Shown in pieces: positions 28,690 through 37,300 of a stretch of 64,000 nt of DNA. How positions within the stretch are numbered: the stretch's first letter is position 1; each line of letters opens with the position of its first letter. Under the pieces are notes generated by a model that searched no databases, was not told the DNA's origin, and saw only the letters and a list, made by a program, of their open reading frames with translations. The DNA is from Pseudonocardia kujensis (GTDB lineage: Bacteria > Actinomycetota > Actinomycetes > Mycobacteriales > Pseudonocardiaceae): contig NZ_JAJSOK010000016.1 of NCBI RefSeq assembly GCF_021283305.1, forward strand, positions 1-64,000, written 5' to 3'. A program made the translations under genes and the position numbers.

Positions 28690-29349
28690 GTGCGCCTCGT
28701 CATCGCCCGCTGCCAGGTGGACTACGTCGGCCGGCTCACCGCACACCTGCCGATGGCCCCGCGGCTGCTGTTGGTCAAGGCGGACGGATCGGTCAGCGTG
28801 CACGCCGACGACCGGGCCTACAAGCCGCTCAACTGGATGAGTCCGCCGTGCTGGCTCACCGAGGAGCCGGGCGTCTGGACCGTCCGCAACAAGGCCGACG
28901 AGTCGCTCGTCATCACCATCGACGAGGTGCTGCACGACTCCTCGCACGAGCTGGGCGTGGACCCCGGCCTGGTGAAGGACGGCGTGGAGGCGCACCTGCA
29001 GGAGCTGCTGGCGGCGCACCCGGAGACCTTCGGCGACGGCTGGACGCTGGTCCGCCGCGAGTACATGACGGCGATCGGCCCGGTGGACCTGCTCTGCCGC
29101 GACACCGCGGGCGGGCACGTCGCCGTGGAGATCAAGCGGCGCGGGGAGATCGACGGCGTCGAGCAGCTGACCCGCTACCTGGAGCTGATGAACCGCGACC
29201 CGCTGCTCGGGCCGGTGGCGGGGGTGTTCGCGGCGCAGCAGATCAAGCCGCAGGCGCGCACGCTCGCCGAGGACCGCGGGATCCGCTGCGTGACCGTGGA
29301 CTACGACGCGCTACGGGGCCTGGACTCGAAGGACCTCCGCCTCTTCTGA
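28690..29349 (+). CDS. nucS: Endonuclease NucS (EndoMS), non-canonical mismatch repair
   Basis: Cuts both strands at mismatches and replaces MutS/MutL in most actinobacteria. The 219 residues have an N-terminal DNA-binding/dimerisation half ([16 protein letters not shown]) and a C-terminal RecB-like nuclease half with Asp133 (GPVDLL), Glu147 and Lys149 (VAVEIKRRG). The extreme C-terminus DLRLF matches the beta-clamp-binding type of tail known for NucS. The GTG start follows AGGGG. The 3' end overlaps the convergent TetR gene by 39 bp. M. tuberculosis NucS is Rv1321. Confidence 0.95.
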   Translation: MRLVIARCQVDYVGRLTAHLPMAPRLLLVKADGSVSVHADDRAYKPLNWMSPPCWLTEEPGVWTVRNKADESLVITIDEVLHDSSHELGVDPGLVKDGVEAHLQELLAAHPETFGDGWTLVRREYMTAIGPVDLLCRDTAGGHVAVEIKRRGEIDGVEQLTRYLELMNRDPLLGPVAGVFAAQQIKPQARTLAEDRGIRCVTVDYDALRGLDSKDLRLF

Positions 29350-29964
29350 GGCCTCGTAGGGCGGGACCAGCGCCCCGCGCAGCTGGAGCAGGACGAAGTC
29401 GGCGATGTCGCCGGCGGTCGAGTCCGGCCGGGTCAGGACCTGCAGGAGCAGGGCGTTGGTGTGGTAGCGGGCGGTCCGGTCGGTGTCGAGGTCCAGCCCG
29501 AGCACGTCGGAGGCGTGCCGCAGCGCCGTCTCCAGGATCAGCGGGATCTGCGCGATCGTGCGGACGTCGTCCGGGCCGCGGGGCGGCCCGTCGCTGCGGA
29601 TCGCGTCCTCCTGCAGCGCCGCGAACAGCGCGAACGTGAGGGTGCGCCGGACCTTCAGCATCAGGACCATCTCGCCGACGGCGACCCGGACGATCTCGTG
29701 CGCCTGCGCGCCGGCGCGGATCCGGCCCTCGACCCGCGCGACGGCCTCGGCGATGCGCGGGGCGAAGAGGTGCCCGATCAGGGCGTGCTTGCTGCCGAAG
29801 TGGTTGTAGCAGGTGGCGGTGGCGACCCCGGCGCGCGCGGCGACCTCCGTGATCCTCGTGCCCTGCCAGCCCTGCGCCGAGAACAGCTCCTCGGCGGCGC
29901 CCAGGATGGCCTGGCGCGTCTCCGCGTTGCGCTCCTCGCGCCGCCCGGGCCGCCTCTCGGTCAT
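29311..29964 (-). CDS. TetR/AcrR family transcriptional regulator
   Basis: A 217-residue regulator with an N-terminal HTH ([25 protein letters not shown]). Divergent from the aldehyde dehydrogenase gene with 235 bp between them and an inverted repeat in the gap, so it probably controls itself and that gene. Its last 13 codons overlap the end of nucS on the other strand. It is also one candidate for binding the TACCG-N2-CRGTA sites of the nearby hbd and ccr genes. Confidence 0.88.
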   Translation of the reverse strand: MTERRPGRREERNAETRQAILGAAEELFSAQGWQGTRITEVAARAGVATATCYNHFGSKHALIGHLFAPRIAEAVARVEGRIRAGAQAHEIVRVAVGEMVLMLKVRRTLTFALFAALQEDAIRSDGPPRGPDDVRTIAQIPLILETALRHASDVLGLDLDTDRTARYHTNALLLQVLTRPDSTAGDIADFVLLQLRGALVPPYEASEEAEVLRVQAP

Positions 29965-29988
29965 CGGCGGAGGTTAGCCCAGCTCAAT

Positions 29989-30013
29989 CGCGTTGTGGAG
30001 TACCTGGAACGCG
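29989..30013. promoter_or_regulatory. Inverted repeat in the TetR/aldehyde dehydrogenase intergenic region
   Basis: CGCGTT (29989-29994) and AACGCG (30008-30013) form 6-bp arms separated by 13 bp, 25 bp before the TetR start and about 190 bp before the aldehyde dehydrogenase. The AT-rich flank GTTATAGGTTTTG follows. A plausible autoregulatory operator. Confidence 0.35.
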
Positions 30014-30199
30014 TTATAGGTTTTGCGTCCGCGCGGGTTCGCCGGGATCCGTGTCCCGAGCGCGGATCGGGGGCGCGGCCCTGTGCGGAGGAGGGGTCTG
30101 CGCAGCGCCGCGTCCCGCCCCGGGCGGGCCGGCGGGGATGGTCCGCCCGGGTCGCCGGAGGCACACGCGGCCCCTCGCGCCCGCCCTACCCTGACCGAC

Positions 30200-31693
30200 G
30201 TGACCGCCAGCACCGAGGCTCCGGCCAGCACCAGCACCGACACCTTCGAGTCGCTCGACCCGCGGACCGGAGAGGTCGTCGGCACCCACCCGGTCCACGG
30301 CGAGGCCGACGTGCTCGCGGCGGTCGCCCGGGCCGAGGAGGCCGCGCGGTGGTGGCGCGGGCTGGGCTTCGACGGCCGCCGCGAGCGGCTGCTGGCGTGG
30401 AAGAAGGCGCTGGTGGCGCGGCTGGACGAGGTCGCGGGCGTGGTCGCCGCCGAGACCGGCAAGCCCCTCGACGACGCGCGGCTCGAGCTCGTGCTCGCCG
30501 TCGACCACCTCGACTGGGCCGCGAAGCACGCGAAGAAGACGCTCGGCCGCCGGAAGGTCTCGCCGGGCATGCTCGGCGCCAACCAGTCCGCCACGCTGGG
30601 CTACCCGCCGATCGGGGTCGTCGGCGTGATCGGGCCGTGGAACTACCCGGTGTTCACGCCGATGGGCTCGATCGCCTACGCGCTGGCCGCGGGCAATGCC
30701 GTCGTGTTCAAGCCGAGCGAGCTCACCCCGGGCGTCGGCGAGGTCCTCGCCCGCACGCTGGCCGACGCGGTGCCCGAGAAGGCGCTGCTCGAGGTCGTGA
30801 CCGGGTTCGGCGAGACGGGCGCGGCGCTCTGCCGCGCCCCGGGCGTCGGCAAGATCGCCTTCACCGGCTCGACGGCCACCGGCAAGCGGGTCATGGCCTC
30901 CTGCGCCGAGACCCTCACCCCGGTCCTCATCGAGTGCGGCGGCAAGGACGCGCTGATCGTCGACGCGGGTGCCGACGTCGAGGCCGCCGCCGACGCCGCG
31001 GTCTGGGGCGGGATGTCCAACGCCGGCCAGACCTGCGTCGGCGTGGAGCGGGTGTACGTCGTCGAGTCCGTCGCCGAGGAGTTCACGGCGGCCCTCGTGG
31101 CCAAGGCGCGGGCGCTGCGCGCGGGCACCCAGTTCGGCCCGATGACGATGGCGTCGCAGACCGAGGTCGTCCGCCGGCACGTGCGGGACGCGCTGGAGAA
31201 GGGCGGCCGGGCCGTCGTCGGTGGCGAGGACTCGGTGCGGCCGCCGTTCGTCGAGCCGGTCGTGATCGTCGACGTTCCGGAGGACTCCTCCGCCGTCACC
31301 GAGGAGACGTTCGGCCCACTGGTCGTCGTCAACCGGGTGCCGGACGTCGCCGAGGCGGTCCGGCGGGCCAACGGCACCGGCTACGGCCTGGGCGCCAGCG
31401 TGTTCACCGGCTCGGCGAAGGAGGGCGAGCGGATCGCCGAGGGCCTGCGCTGCGGCATGGTGAGCGTCAACGGCGTGATCGCGTTCGCGGGCATCCCGTC
31501 GCTGCCGTTCGGCGGGGTCGGCGACTCCGGCTTCGGCCGCATCCACGGCGAGGACGGCCTGCGCGAGTTCACCCGGCCCCAGGCGGTGGCCCGGCAGCGG
31601 TTCGCCCTGCCCGTCCCGGTCACCAGCTTCAGCCGCACCGCCAGGCACATGAGCACCCTCCTCGGGCTCGTCCGGGCACGTCACGGGCGGTAG
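30200..31693 (+). CDS. Aldehyde dehydrogenase family protein
   Basis: NAD(P)-dependent oxidation of an aldehyde to an acid; 497 residues. The Rossmann glycines (FTGSTATGKRV), catalytic Glu (LIECGGKDALI) and nucleophile Cys (NAGQTCVGVERV) are present, as is the substrate-entrance motif GIPSLPFGGVGDSGFGR. The sequence is closest in style to bacterial succinate-semialdehyde/benzaldehyde-type enzymes, but the substrate is not determinable. The GTG at 30200 is chosen because upstream in-frame sequence is Arg/Pro-rich and not conserved-looking. Confidence 0.9.
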   Translation: MTASTEAPASTSTDTFESLDPRTGEVVGTHPVHGEADVLAAVARAEEAARWWRGLGFDGRRERLLAWKKALVARLDEVAGVVAAETGKPLDDARLELVLAVDHLDWAAKHAKKTLGRRKVSPGMLGANQSATLGYPPIGVVGVIGPWNYPVFTPMGSIAYALAAGNAVVFKPSELTPGVGEVLARTLADAVPEKALLEVVTGFGETGAALCRAPGVGKIAFTGSTATGKRVMASCAETLTPVLIECGGKDALIVDAGADVEAAADAAVWGGMSNAGQTCVGVERVYVVESVAEEFTAALVAKARALRAGTQFGPMTMASQTEVVRRHVRDALEKGGRAVVGGEDSVRPPFVEPVVIVDVPEDSSAVTEETFGPLVVVNRVPDVAEAVRRANGTGYGLGASVFTGSAKEGERIAEGLRCGMVSVNGVIAFAGIPSLPFGGVGDSGFGRIHGEDGLREFTRPQAVARQRFALPVPVTSFSRTARHMSTLLGLVRARHGR

Positions 31694-31760
31694 ACCCTCC
31701 GTCCGGAGAGGTGTTCCCGGCCTCATGCGTGGGTTACCAAGCAGCGGGGGATGAGAGGAT

Positions 31761-31772
31761 TACCGCTCGGTA
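31761..31772. promoter_or_regulatory. Putative TetR-type operator TACCGCTCGGTA upstream of hbd
   Basis: Arms TACCG and CGGTA are perfectly complementary around CT, 30 bp before the hbd start. It matches the TACCG-N2-CRGTA sites upstream of ecm and ccr, and is the most symmetrical copy. Confidence 0.55.
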
Positions 31773-31802
31773 GAGACCCTCGAGGCAGCGGGAGGTAACG
31801 GC

Positions 31803-33587
31803 GTGGCACGCGAGTTCCGGACGGTCGGCGTGGTCGGCCTGGGCACGATGGGCGCAGGCATCGTGGAGGTGTTCGCCCGCAACGGCCTGGACGTGATCGC
31901 CGCCGAGGTGGACGCGGCCGCCGTCGAGCGCGGGAAGGCGCACCTGGAGACCTCGACGAAGCGGGCGATCGAGCGCGGCAAGCTCACCGAGGAGCAGGCG
32001 GGCGAGCTGCTCGGCCGGATCACCACGACCACGTCGCTGGCCGACCTGGCCCCGTGCGACCTGGTCGTCGAGGCGGTGCCGGAGTCGCTGCAGCTCAAGG
32101 CGTCGGTGTTCGCCGAGGTCGACAAGCACGTCGGCCCGGAGACGATCCTGGCGTCGAACACGTCGTCGCTCTCGGTCACCGAGCTGTCCGTGCGCACCGC
32201 CCGCCCGGGCAAGGTCGTCGGGATGCACTTCTTCAACCCGGCGCCGGTGCAGAAGCTGGTCGAGCTGGTGCGCACGGTCGTCACCGAGCCGGACGTGATC
32301 GAGGACCTGCAGGGCTTCGCCGCCACGCTGGACAAGGTGCCGGTCGTCATCGGCGACCGGGCCGGGTTCATCGCGAACGCGCTGCTCTTCGGCTACCTCA
32401 ACCACGCGGCGCGGATGTACGAGTCCCGCTACGCGAGCCGCGAGGACCTCGACGCCGCCATGCGCTACGGCTGCGGCTACCCGATGGGCCCGCTGGCGCT
32501 GCTCGACCTGATCGGCCTCGACACCGCGTACGAGATCCTCGAGACGATGTACGCGCAGTCGCGCAACCTCATGCACGCCCCGGCGCCGGTGTTCAAGCAG
32601 ATGATCACCGCCGGGCTGCTGGGCCGGAAGAGCGGCCGCGGCTTCTACACCTACGAGAAGCCGCACAGCAGCAAGGTCGTACCCGACACGCTGACCCCGG
32701 GCTCGGTCGTGCCCGAGGACGTCTCGACGCGCGAGGTCCAGCGGGTCGGGGTGGTCGGCACGGGCACCATGGCGAGCGGCATCGTGCAGGTGTTCGCGCA
32801 GGCCGGTTTCGACGTGGTGGTCCGCGGGCGCAGCGACTCGAAGGTCGAGGCGTCGGTCGGCGGGATCCGCAAGGCGCTGGACAAGGCCGTGGTGCGCGGC
32901 AAGCTCACCGAGGAGGAGCGGGACGCCACGCTCGGCCGGATCACCGGCACCACCTCGCTGGAGGACTTCGCCGACGTCGACCTCGTCGTCGAGGCCATCG
33001 CCGAGGAGCTCGAGGTCAAGCGGGCCGTGTTCGGCGCGCTCGACGAGATCTGCAAGCCGGGCGCGATCCTGGCGACCACGACGTCGTCGCTGCCGGTGGT
33101 GGAGTGCGCCGCCGCCACCAGCCGCCCGGCGGACGTGATCGGGCTGCACTTCTTCAACCCGGCGCCGGTGATGAAGCTGGTCGAGGTGGTGTCCACGATC
33201 AGCACCGCCCCGGAGGTCGCGGCCACCGCCCTCGAGCTCTGCCAGAAGATCAAGAAGGTGCCGGTCTCGTGCGGGGACCGGGCCGGGTTCATCGTCAACG
33301 CGCTGCTGTTCCCGTACCTGAACGACGCGGTGAAGATGCTGGAGGCGCACTACGCCACGGCGGACGACATCGACGCGGCCATGAAGACCGGCTGTGCGCT
33401 GCCGATGGGGCCGTTCGAGCTGCTCGACGTGGTCGGCCTCGACGTGTCGCTGGCCATCGAGAAGTCGCTGTACTCCGAGTTCCGTCAGTCCGGCTTCGCC
33501 CCGGCCCCGCTGCTGGAGCACCTGGTCACGGCGGGCCGGCTCGGTCGCAAGACCGGGCAGGGCTTCCGGGACTACACCGCTCGCTGA
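31803..33587 (+). CDS. Tandem-duplicated 3-hydroxyacyl-CoA (3-hydroxybutyryl-CoA) dehydrogenase
   Basis: NAD(P)-dependent interconversion of acetoacetyl-CoA-type 3-ketoacyl-CoA and (S)-3-hydroxyacyl-CoA. The 594-residue chain is two complete dehydrogenases in series. Each half has a Rossmann motif (VGLGTMGAG near residue 10 and VGTGTMASG near 317), catalytic His in HFFNPAP (twice) and a C-terminal GRKSGRGF/GRKTGQGF end. Single-unit enzymes are about 285 residues. The GTG start follows GGGAGG. It supplies C4 units to Ccr and shares an operator motif with ecm and ccr. Confidence 0.9.
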   Translation: MAREFRTVGVVGLGTMGAGIVEVFARNGLDVIAAEVDAAAVERGKAHLETSTKRAIERGKLTEEQAGELLGRITTTTSLADLAPCDLVVEAVPESLQLKASVFAEVDKHVGPETILASNTSSLSVTELSVRTARPGKVVGMHFFNPAPVQKLVELVRTVVTEPDVIEDLQGFAATLDKVPVVIGDRAGFIANALLFGYLNHAARMYESRYASREDLDAAMRYGCGYPMGPLALLDLIGLDTAYEILETMYAQSRNLMHAPAPVFKQMITAGLLGRKSGRGFYTYEKPHSSKVVPDTLTPGSVVPEDVSTREVQRVGVVGTGTMASGIVQVFAQAGFDVVVRGRSDSKVEASVGGIRKALDKAVVRGKLTEEERDATLGRITGTTSLEDFADVDLVVEAIAEELEVKRAVFGALDEICKPGAILATTTSSLPVVECAAATSRPADVIGLHFFNPAPVMKLVEVVSTISTAPEVAATALELCQKIKKVPVSCGDRAGFIVNALLFPYLNDAVKMLEAHYATADDIDAAMKTGCALPMGPFELLDVVGLDVSLAIEKSLYSEFRQSGFAPAPLLEHLVTAGRLGRKTGQGFRDYTAR

Positions 33588-33596
33588 GCTGTGACC

Positions 33597-33631
33597 CGCC
33601 CCGGCGCCGCCCGCGCGGCCGTGCCGGGGCG
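33597..33631 (+). terminator. Terminator hairpin after hbd
   Basis: CGCCCCGGC (33597-33605) pairs perfectly with GCCGGGGCG (33623-33631), starting 10 bp after the hbd stop. It separates hbd from the small zinc-motif gene. Confidence 0.55.
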
Positions 33632-33646
33632 GTTACGGTCGGACAC

Positions 33647-33961
33647 ATGGCACGCGGTCGACGGCCCCGCCCTTCGGAACGAGGGCGGGGCCGTCCCGTC
33701 GCCGCACCCCTGTCGTCGGGGATCGTGACCCGCGGCGAGTCGGGGCCCGACGGCGAGTGGGCCGTCCGGCACGTCCCCGGCGGGTCGTCGGTGAAGGACT
33801 ACCGCTGCCCGGGCTGCGACCAGCTGATCCCGGCGGGCGTGGGGCACGTGGTGACCTGGCCGACGGGGGACTGGGGCAGCGTGGAGGACCGCCGGCACTG
33901 GCACCTGCCGTGCTGGAACGCGCGCGGCCGCCGGCGCCCGGGCGTGCGCCGGCCGCGCTGA
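33647..33961 (+). CDS. Small zinc-motif protein of unknown function
   Basis: A 104-residue, very basic protein (start MARGRRPRPSERGRGRP, end RRRPGVRRPR). The centre has a likely zinc site: Cys54-x2-Cys57 (CPGC) and His84/His86 with Cys89 (RRHWHLPCW). Similar short proteins are, to my knowledge, conserved in actinobacteria near this locus, but no function is known; nucleic-acid binding is suggested by charge. The ATG follows a weak ribosome site. Convergent with the coiled-coil gene. Confidence 0.72.
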   Translation: MARGRRPRPSERGRGRPVAAPLSSGIVTRGESGPDGEWAVRHVPGGSSVKDYRCPGCDQLIPAGVGHVVTWPTGDWGSVEDRRHWHLPCWNARGRRRPGVRRPR

Positions 33962-34034
33962 ACGCCCGCACACCGGAACGGCACGCCGCGCGGGGGCTCC
34001 GACGCGTGCGCGGGGCGCCGCAGGTGGGTGCGGC

Positions 34035-35030
34035 TCAGGCCCGCGCCGGGGCCGGATGCGGCCGCGGGCGGCGGGACTGCTCGCTCCCCTGGGCGGGCAC
34101 GGCGGCCTCGCCCGACGGTGTCCCGTCCGTGTGCGCGCCCTCGTCGGCGAGCGGGCCCAGCGCGGCCAGGTCCGCGACCAGCGCTGCGCGGGCGTGCGCG
34201 AGCTGCTCGGCGACCCGGCCGCGCAGGTCCGTGAGCTCGGCGACCCGGCGCTCGGCCTCGCGGACGAGCCGGTCGGCCTCGGCGCGGGCGTCGGCGACGA
34301 TCCGCGCGGCCTGCTCGTCGGCGGTGCGGCGGGTGGTGCGGGCGTACTCGTCGGCGTCGGCACGCAGCCGGGCGGTCTCCTGCTCGGCCGCCGTGCGCTC
34401 GGCCCGCAGCGCCCCGAGGGTCTCGGTGCGCCGCTGGTCCATCGCGATCCGGAAGTCCTCCTCGACCTGCGCCCGCTCGGCGGCCGCGGCCGCGGCCGCG
34501 GCGGCGATCGCCTCGTCGTTGGCGAGCTTGTCCTGCGCGGCCTGCGCCTGCAGGGCCTTCGCCTCGGCGACGATCCGCTCCGCCTCGCTCCGGGCGTCGG
34601 CGAGCAGTGCCTCGCGGCGGCGCTCCGCGTCCGTCCGGCGCTCGGCCAGCTCCTGGTCGCACTCGGCGCGCAGCCGGGTGACCTCCGCGTCGGCACGTGC
34701 CCGCGTCTCGGCGACCTCGTCCTCGGCCAGCCGGAGCATCGAGCGCATCCGCTCGCTGAGGCCCTGGACGCTGTCCGGCGGCCCCGACAGGCGGCGCACC
34801 TGCTGGCGCGTCGCCTCCAGCCGGCTGCGGGTCTCGTCGAGCTCGCGGGTCAACCGGGTCACCTGGATGACGGCGGCGTCGCGGTCCGCGGCGAGCAGTC
34901 GGACGTCCGCGTCGATCCGGTGCAGGTGCCCGTCGACCTGCTCCTGGTCGTAGCCGCGGCGGACGACCCGGAACCCGGCCGTGGGCTGGTCACCGGCGTC
35001 GGGGCGGGGGTTCTCCGGTTCACCGACCAT
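34035..35030 (-). CDS. DivIVA-like coiled-coil protein
   Basis: A 331-residue protein. Residues 20-50 (FRVVRRGYDQEQVDGHLHRID) resemble the N-terminal membrane-binding domain of DivIVA/Wag31. Residues about 50-290 are continuous coiled coil, rich in Ala, Glu and Arg, with no membrane helix; the C-terminal 40 residues are Pro/Ser-rich and disordered. Such proteins organise poles or cytoskeletal scaffolds in actinobacteria. ATG at 35030 is chosen; GTG at 35039 is an alternative, neither having a strong ribosome site. It lies downstream of ccr behind a terminator. Confidence 0.82.
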   Translation of the reverse strand: MVGEPENPRPDAGDQPTAGFRVVRRGYDQEQVDGHLHRIDADVRLLAADRDAAVIQVTRLTRELDETRSRLEATRQQVRRLSGPPDSVQGLSERMRSMLRLAEDEVAETRARADAEVTRLRAECDQELAERRTDAERRREALLADARSEAERIVAEAKALQAQAAQDKLANDEAIAAAAAAAAAERAQVEEDFRIAMDQRRTETLGALRAERTAAEQETARLRADADEYARTTRRTADEQAARIVADARAEADRLVREAERRVAELTDLRGRVAEQLAHARAALVADLAALGPLADEGAHTDGTPSGEAAVPAQGSEQSRRPRPHPAPARA

Positions 35031-35200
35031 GAGCGTCACCGTACCGGGCTACCGCATTCGCGGAGCGTCACGCGCGCTCCCGCGTGGGGTCCGTCACCCG
35101 TCCGGGCGCGGGCCGATCCGACCGGGGCCCTGGCGCATTTGCAGGAGGAGGCGAGGGCGCTCGGATCAGGGCGGCAGGACTCCACGCCGCCCGAGAACGC

Positions 35201-35256
35201 GAGACGGCTCCGTGACGCGCCCGGGCCGGGCCCGGACGTGTCAGGGAGCCGTTCTC
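35201..35256 (-). terminator. Terminator hairpin after ccr
   Basis: GAGACGGCTCCGTGAC (35201-35216) pairs, with two mismatches and a one-base bulge, with GTCAGGGAGCCGTTCTC (35240-35256), with a G+C-rich inner loop. It begins 5 bp after the ccr stop in the direction of transcription. Confidence 0.6.
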
Positions 35257-35261
35257 CCGCG

Positions 35262-36593
35262 TCAGACGCCGCGGTAGCGGTTGATCGCGTCGAGGTGCTT
35301 GGCCCGCTTCTCCGGGTTCGTCACGCCGAGGCCCTCCTCGGGGGCGAGCGCGAGCACGCCCACCTTGCCCTGGTGGGCGTTCTGGTGGACGTCGTACGCC
35401 GCCTGCCCGGTGTCGGCCAGCGAGTAGACCTTGGAGACGGTCGGGTGGACGAGGCCCTTGTCGATCAGCCGGTTCGCCTCCCACGCCTCGCGGTAGTTCG
35501 CGAAGTGCGAGCCCACGATCCGCTTGAGGTTCATCCACAGGTACCGGTTGTCGTACTCGTGCATGTAGCCCGACGTCGACGCGCAGGTCACGATCGTGCC
35601 GCCCTTGCGCGCCACGTAGACCGACGCGCCGAAGGTCTCCCGGCCCGGGTGCTCGAAGACGATGTCCGGGTCGTCGCCGCCGGTGAGCTCGCGAATCCTG
35701 GCCCCGAAGCGCTTCCACTCCTTCGGGTCCTGGGTCTGCGGGTCCTTCCAGAACCGGTAGCCCTCGGCGTTGCGGTCGATGACCAGCTCGGCACCCATGG
35801 CCCGGCAGATCTCCGCCTTCTCCGGCGAGGAGACGACGCAGACCGGGGTGGCGCCGCCGTTGAGCGCGAACTGGGTGGCGTAGGAGCCGAGCCCGCCGCT
35901 CGCACCCCAGATCAGGACGGTGTCGCCCTGCTTCATGTCGGCGCCGTTGCGGGAGACCAGCTGGCGGTACGCGGTGGAGTTGACCAGGCCGGGGCTCGCC
36001 GCCTCCTCCCAGGTCAGGTGCTCAGGCTTGGGCATGAGCTGGTTGGACTTGACCAGCGCGAGCTGGGCGAGCCCGCCGAAGTTGGTCTCGAAGCCCCAGA
36101 TCCGCTGCTGCGGGTCCATCATCGTGTCGCTGTGCCCGTCGGGGCTCTCCAGCTCGACGGACAGGCAGTGCGCGACGACCCGGTCACCGGGCTTCCACGC
36201 GTTGACCCCGGGCCCCGTCTTCAGCACGACGCCGGCCAGGTCGGACCCCACGATGTGGTACGGCAGGTCGTGCCGCTTGGCCAGCTCGGACTCGCGCCCG
36301 TACCGCTTGAGGAAGCCGAAGGTCGACACCGGCTCGAAGATCGAGGTCCAGACGGTGTTGTAGTTGATCGCGCTGGCCATCACGGCCACGATCGCCTCGC
36401 CCGGGCCGAGCTCGGGGGTGGGCACCGTGTCCAGGTGCAGGCTCTTGCGCGGGTCCTTGTCGCGGGTGGCGATGCCGTCGAACATCTCCGTCTCGTCGGC
36501 GTGGACGGTGATCGCCTGGTAGTGGTCCGGCACTGGCAGCTCGCCGACGGCGTCGAAACGCTCGGCGAGAATGGCGTCGAGGATCTCCTGCAC
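35262..36593 (-). CDS. ccrA: Crotonyl-CoA carboxylase/reductase
   Basis: NADPH-dependent reductive carboxylation of crotonyl-CoA to (2S)-ethylmalonyl-CoA, the key step of the ethylmalonyl-CoA pathway and a source of ethylmalonyl-CoA for polyketides. The 443-residue medium-chain dehydrogenase/reductase has the CO2-binding set described for Kitasatospora Ccr: Asn79 (SAINYN), Phe168-Glu169 (WGFETNFGG) and His363 (GSHFANYREA). The NADPH-binding segment IWGASGGLGSYA is at 228-239. GTG start with GGAGG upstream. Two copies of the TACCG-N2-CRG motif lie 43-65 bp upstream. Confidence 0.96.
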   Translation of the reverse strand: MQEILDAILAERFDAVGELPVPDHYQAITVHADETEMFDGIATRDKDPRKSLHLDTVPTPELGPGEAIVAVMASAINYNTVWTSIFEPVSTFGFLKRYGRESELAKRHDLPYHIVGSDLAGVVLKTGPGVNAWKPGDRVVAHCLSVELESPDGHSDTMMDPQQRIWGFETNFGGLAQLALVKSNQLMPKPEHLTWEEAASPGLVNSTAYRQLVSRNGADMKQGDTVLIWGASGGLGSYATQFALNGGATPVCVVSSPEKAEICRAMGAELVIDRNAEGYRFWKDPQTQDPKEWKRFGARIRELTGGDDPDIVFEHPGRETFGASVYVARKGGTIVTCASTSGYMHEYDNRYLWMNLKRIVGSHFANYREAWEANRLIDKGLVHPTVSKVYSLADTGQAAYDVHQNAHQGKVGVLALAPEEGLGVTNPEKRAKHLDAINRYRGV

Positions 36594-36635
36594 GGCCTGG
36601 CCTCCGGTGGCGTGAGTCGTGTGGCTTGCTTGGGA

Positions 36636-36658
36636 TACCGATCAGTTACCGCTCAGTA
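36636..36658. promoter_or_regulatory. Two overlapping TetR-type operator copies upstream of ccr
   Basis: TACCGATCAGTT (36636-36647) and TACCGCTCAGTA (36647-36658) share one base, giving a tandem double site 43-65 bp before the ccr start. Read on the ccr strand they are TACTGAGCGGTA and AACTGATCGGTA. Same motif as upstream of ecm and hbd. Confidence 0.55.
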
Positions 36659-36735
36659 TGGTACCCGAGGCATTGTGGCCGTGCGCTGCTCCGATGGGGC
36701 CGATCGTGACGCAGCCCACCGACTGGATCAATGAA

Positions 36736-36780
36736 GCAGCCCCTCCGGCCGGGCGGAAACCGCCTGATCGGAGGGGCTGC
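36736..36780 (-). terminator. Terminator hairpin after methylmalonyl-CoA epimerase
   Basis: GCAGCCCCTCCG (36736-36747) and CGGAGGGGCTGC (36769-36780) form perfect 12-bp arms, with a second small GGCGG/CCGCC stem inside. It is 46 bp past the epimerase stop and before the ccr promoter, so it insulates ccr. Confidence 0.7.
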
Positions 36781-36826
36781 AGGAGACCGGACCGGCAGGA
36801 GCCGGGGGTCGGGCCCGGCACGCGGG

Positions 36827-37300
36827 TCAGTGCGCGCCGGCCGCCGGCTCCACGAGCTCGACGAGCACGCCGCCCGCGTCCTTCGGGTGCACGAAGTTGA
36901 TGCGCGAGCCGGCCGTGCCGCGGCGCGGCTCCGGGTAGAGCAGGCGCAGGCCCTTCGCCTCGAGCGCCTCCATCGCGGCCTCGATGTCGGTGACCCGGTA
37001 GGCGAGCTGTTGGAGGCCGGGTCCGTTGCGGTCGAGGAACTTCGCGATCGTGGAGTCCGGGCGCAGCGGGGCCAGCAGCTGGATGCGGGTCGACGAGGCG
37101 GGGTCGGCGCCGGGCGCGGCCAGCATCGCCTCGCGGACGCCCTGCTCGTCGTTGACCTCCTCGTGCGTGTTCACCAGCCCGAACACGTCGTGGTACCAGG
37201 CGATCGCCTCGTCGAGGTCGGCCACCGCGATGCCGACGTGGTCGATCTGGGTCAGCAGGGACCCGAGCGCGCCGTGGGCCGATTCCGTCTGTGCCGTCAT
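36827..37300 (-). CDS. mce: Methylmalonyl-CoA/ethylmalonyl-CoA epimerase
   Basis: Inverts C2 of methylmalonyl-CoA or ethylmalonyl-CoA so that the B12 mutases can act. The 157-residue vicinal-oxygen-chelate protein starts its core with QIDHVGIAVADLDEAI (metal ligand His) and ends with HPKDAGGVLVELVEP (ligands His and Glu). Adjacent divergent thiolase and downstream ccr support a role in C4/C5 acyl-CoA metabolism. M. tuberculosis has the homologue Rv1322A in the same place before fadA4. ATG at 37300 follows CGGGG. Confidence 0.92.
   Translation of the reverse strand: MTAQTESAHGALGSLLTQIDHVGIAVADLDEAIAWYHDVFGLVNTHEEVNDEQGVREAMLAAPGADPASSTRIQLLAPLRPDSTIAKFLDRNGPGLQQLAYRVTDIEAAMEALEAKGLRLLYPEPRRGTAGSRINFVHPKDAGGVLVELVEPAAGAH

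Noticed and set aside
36650..36680. A copy of the 22-bp palindrome family near the ccr promoter (CAGTATGGTACC)
   Set aside because: Only one half resembles the motif and no partner lies 41 bp away; the bases are better explained by the TetR-type operator.
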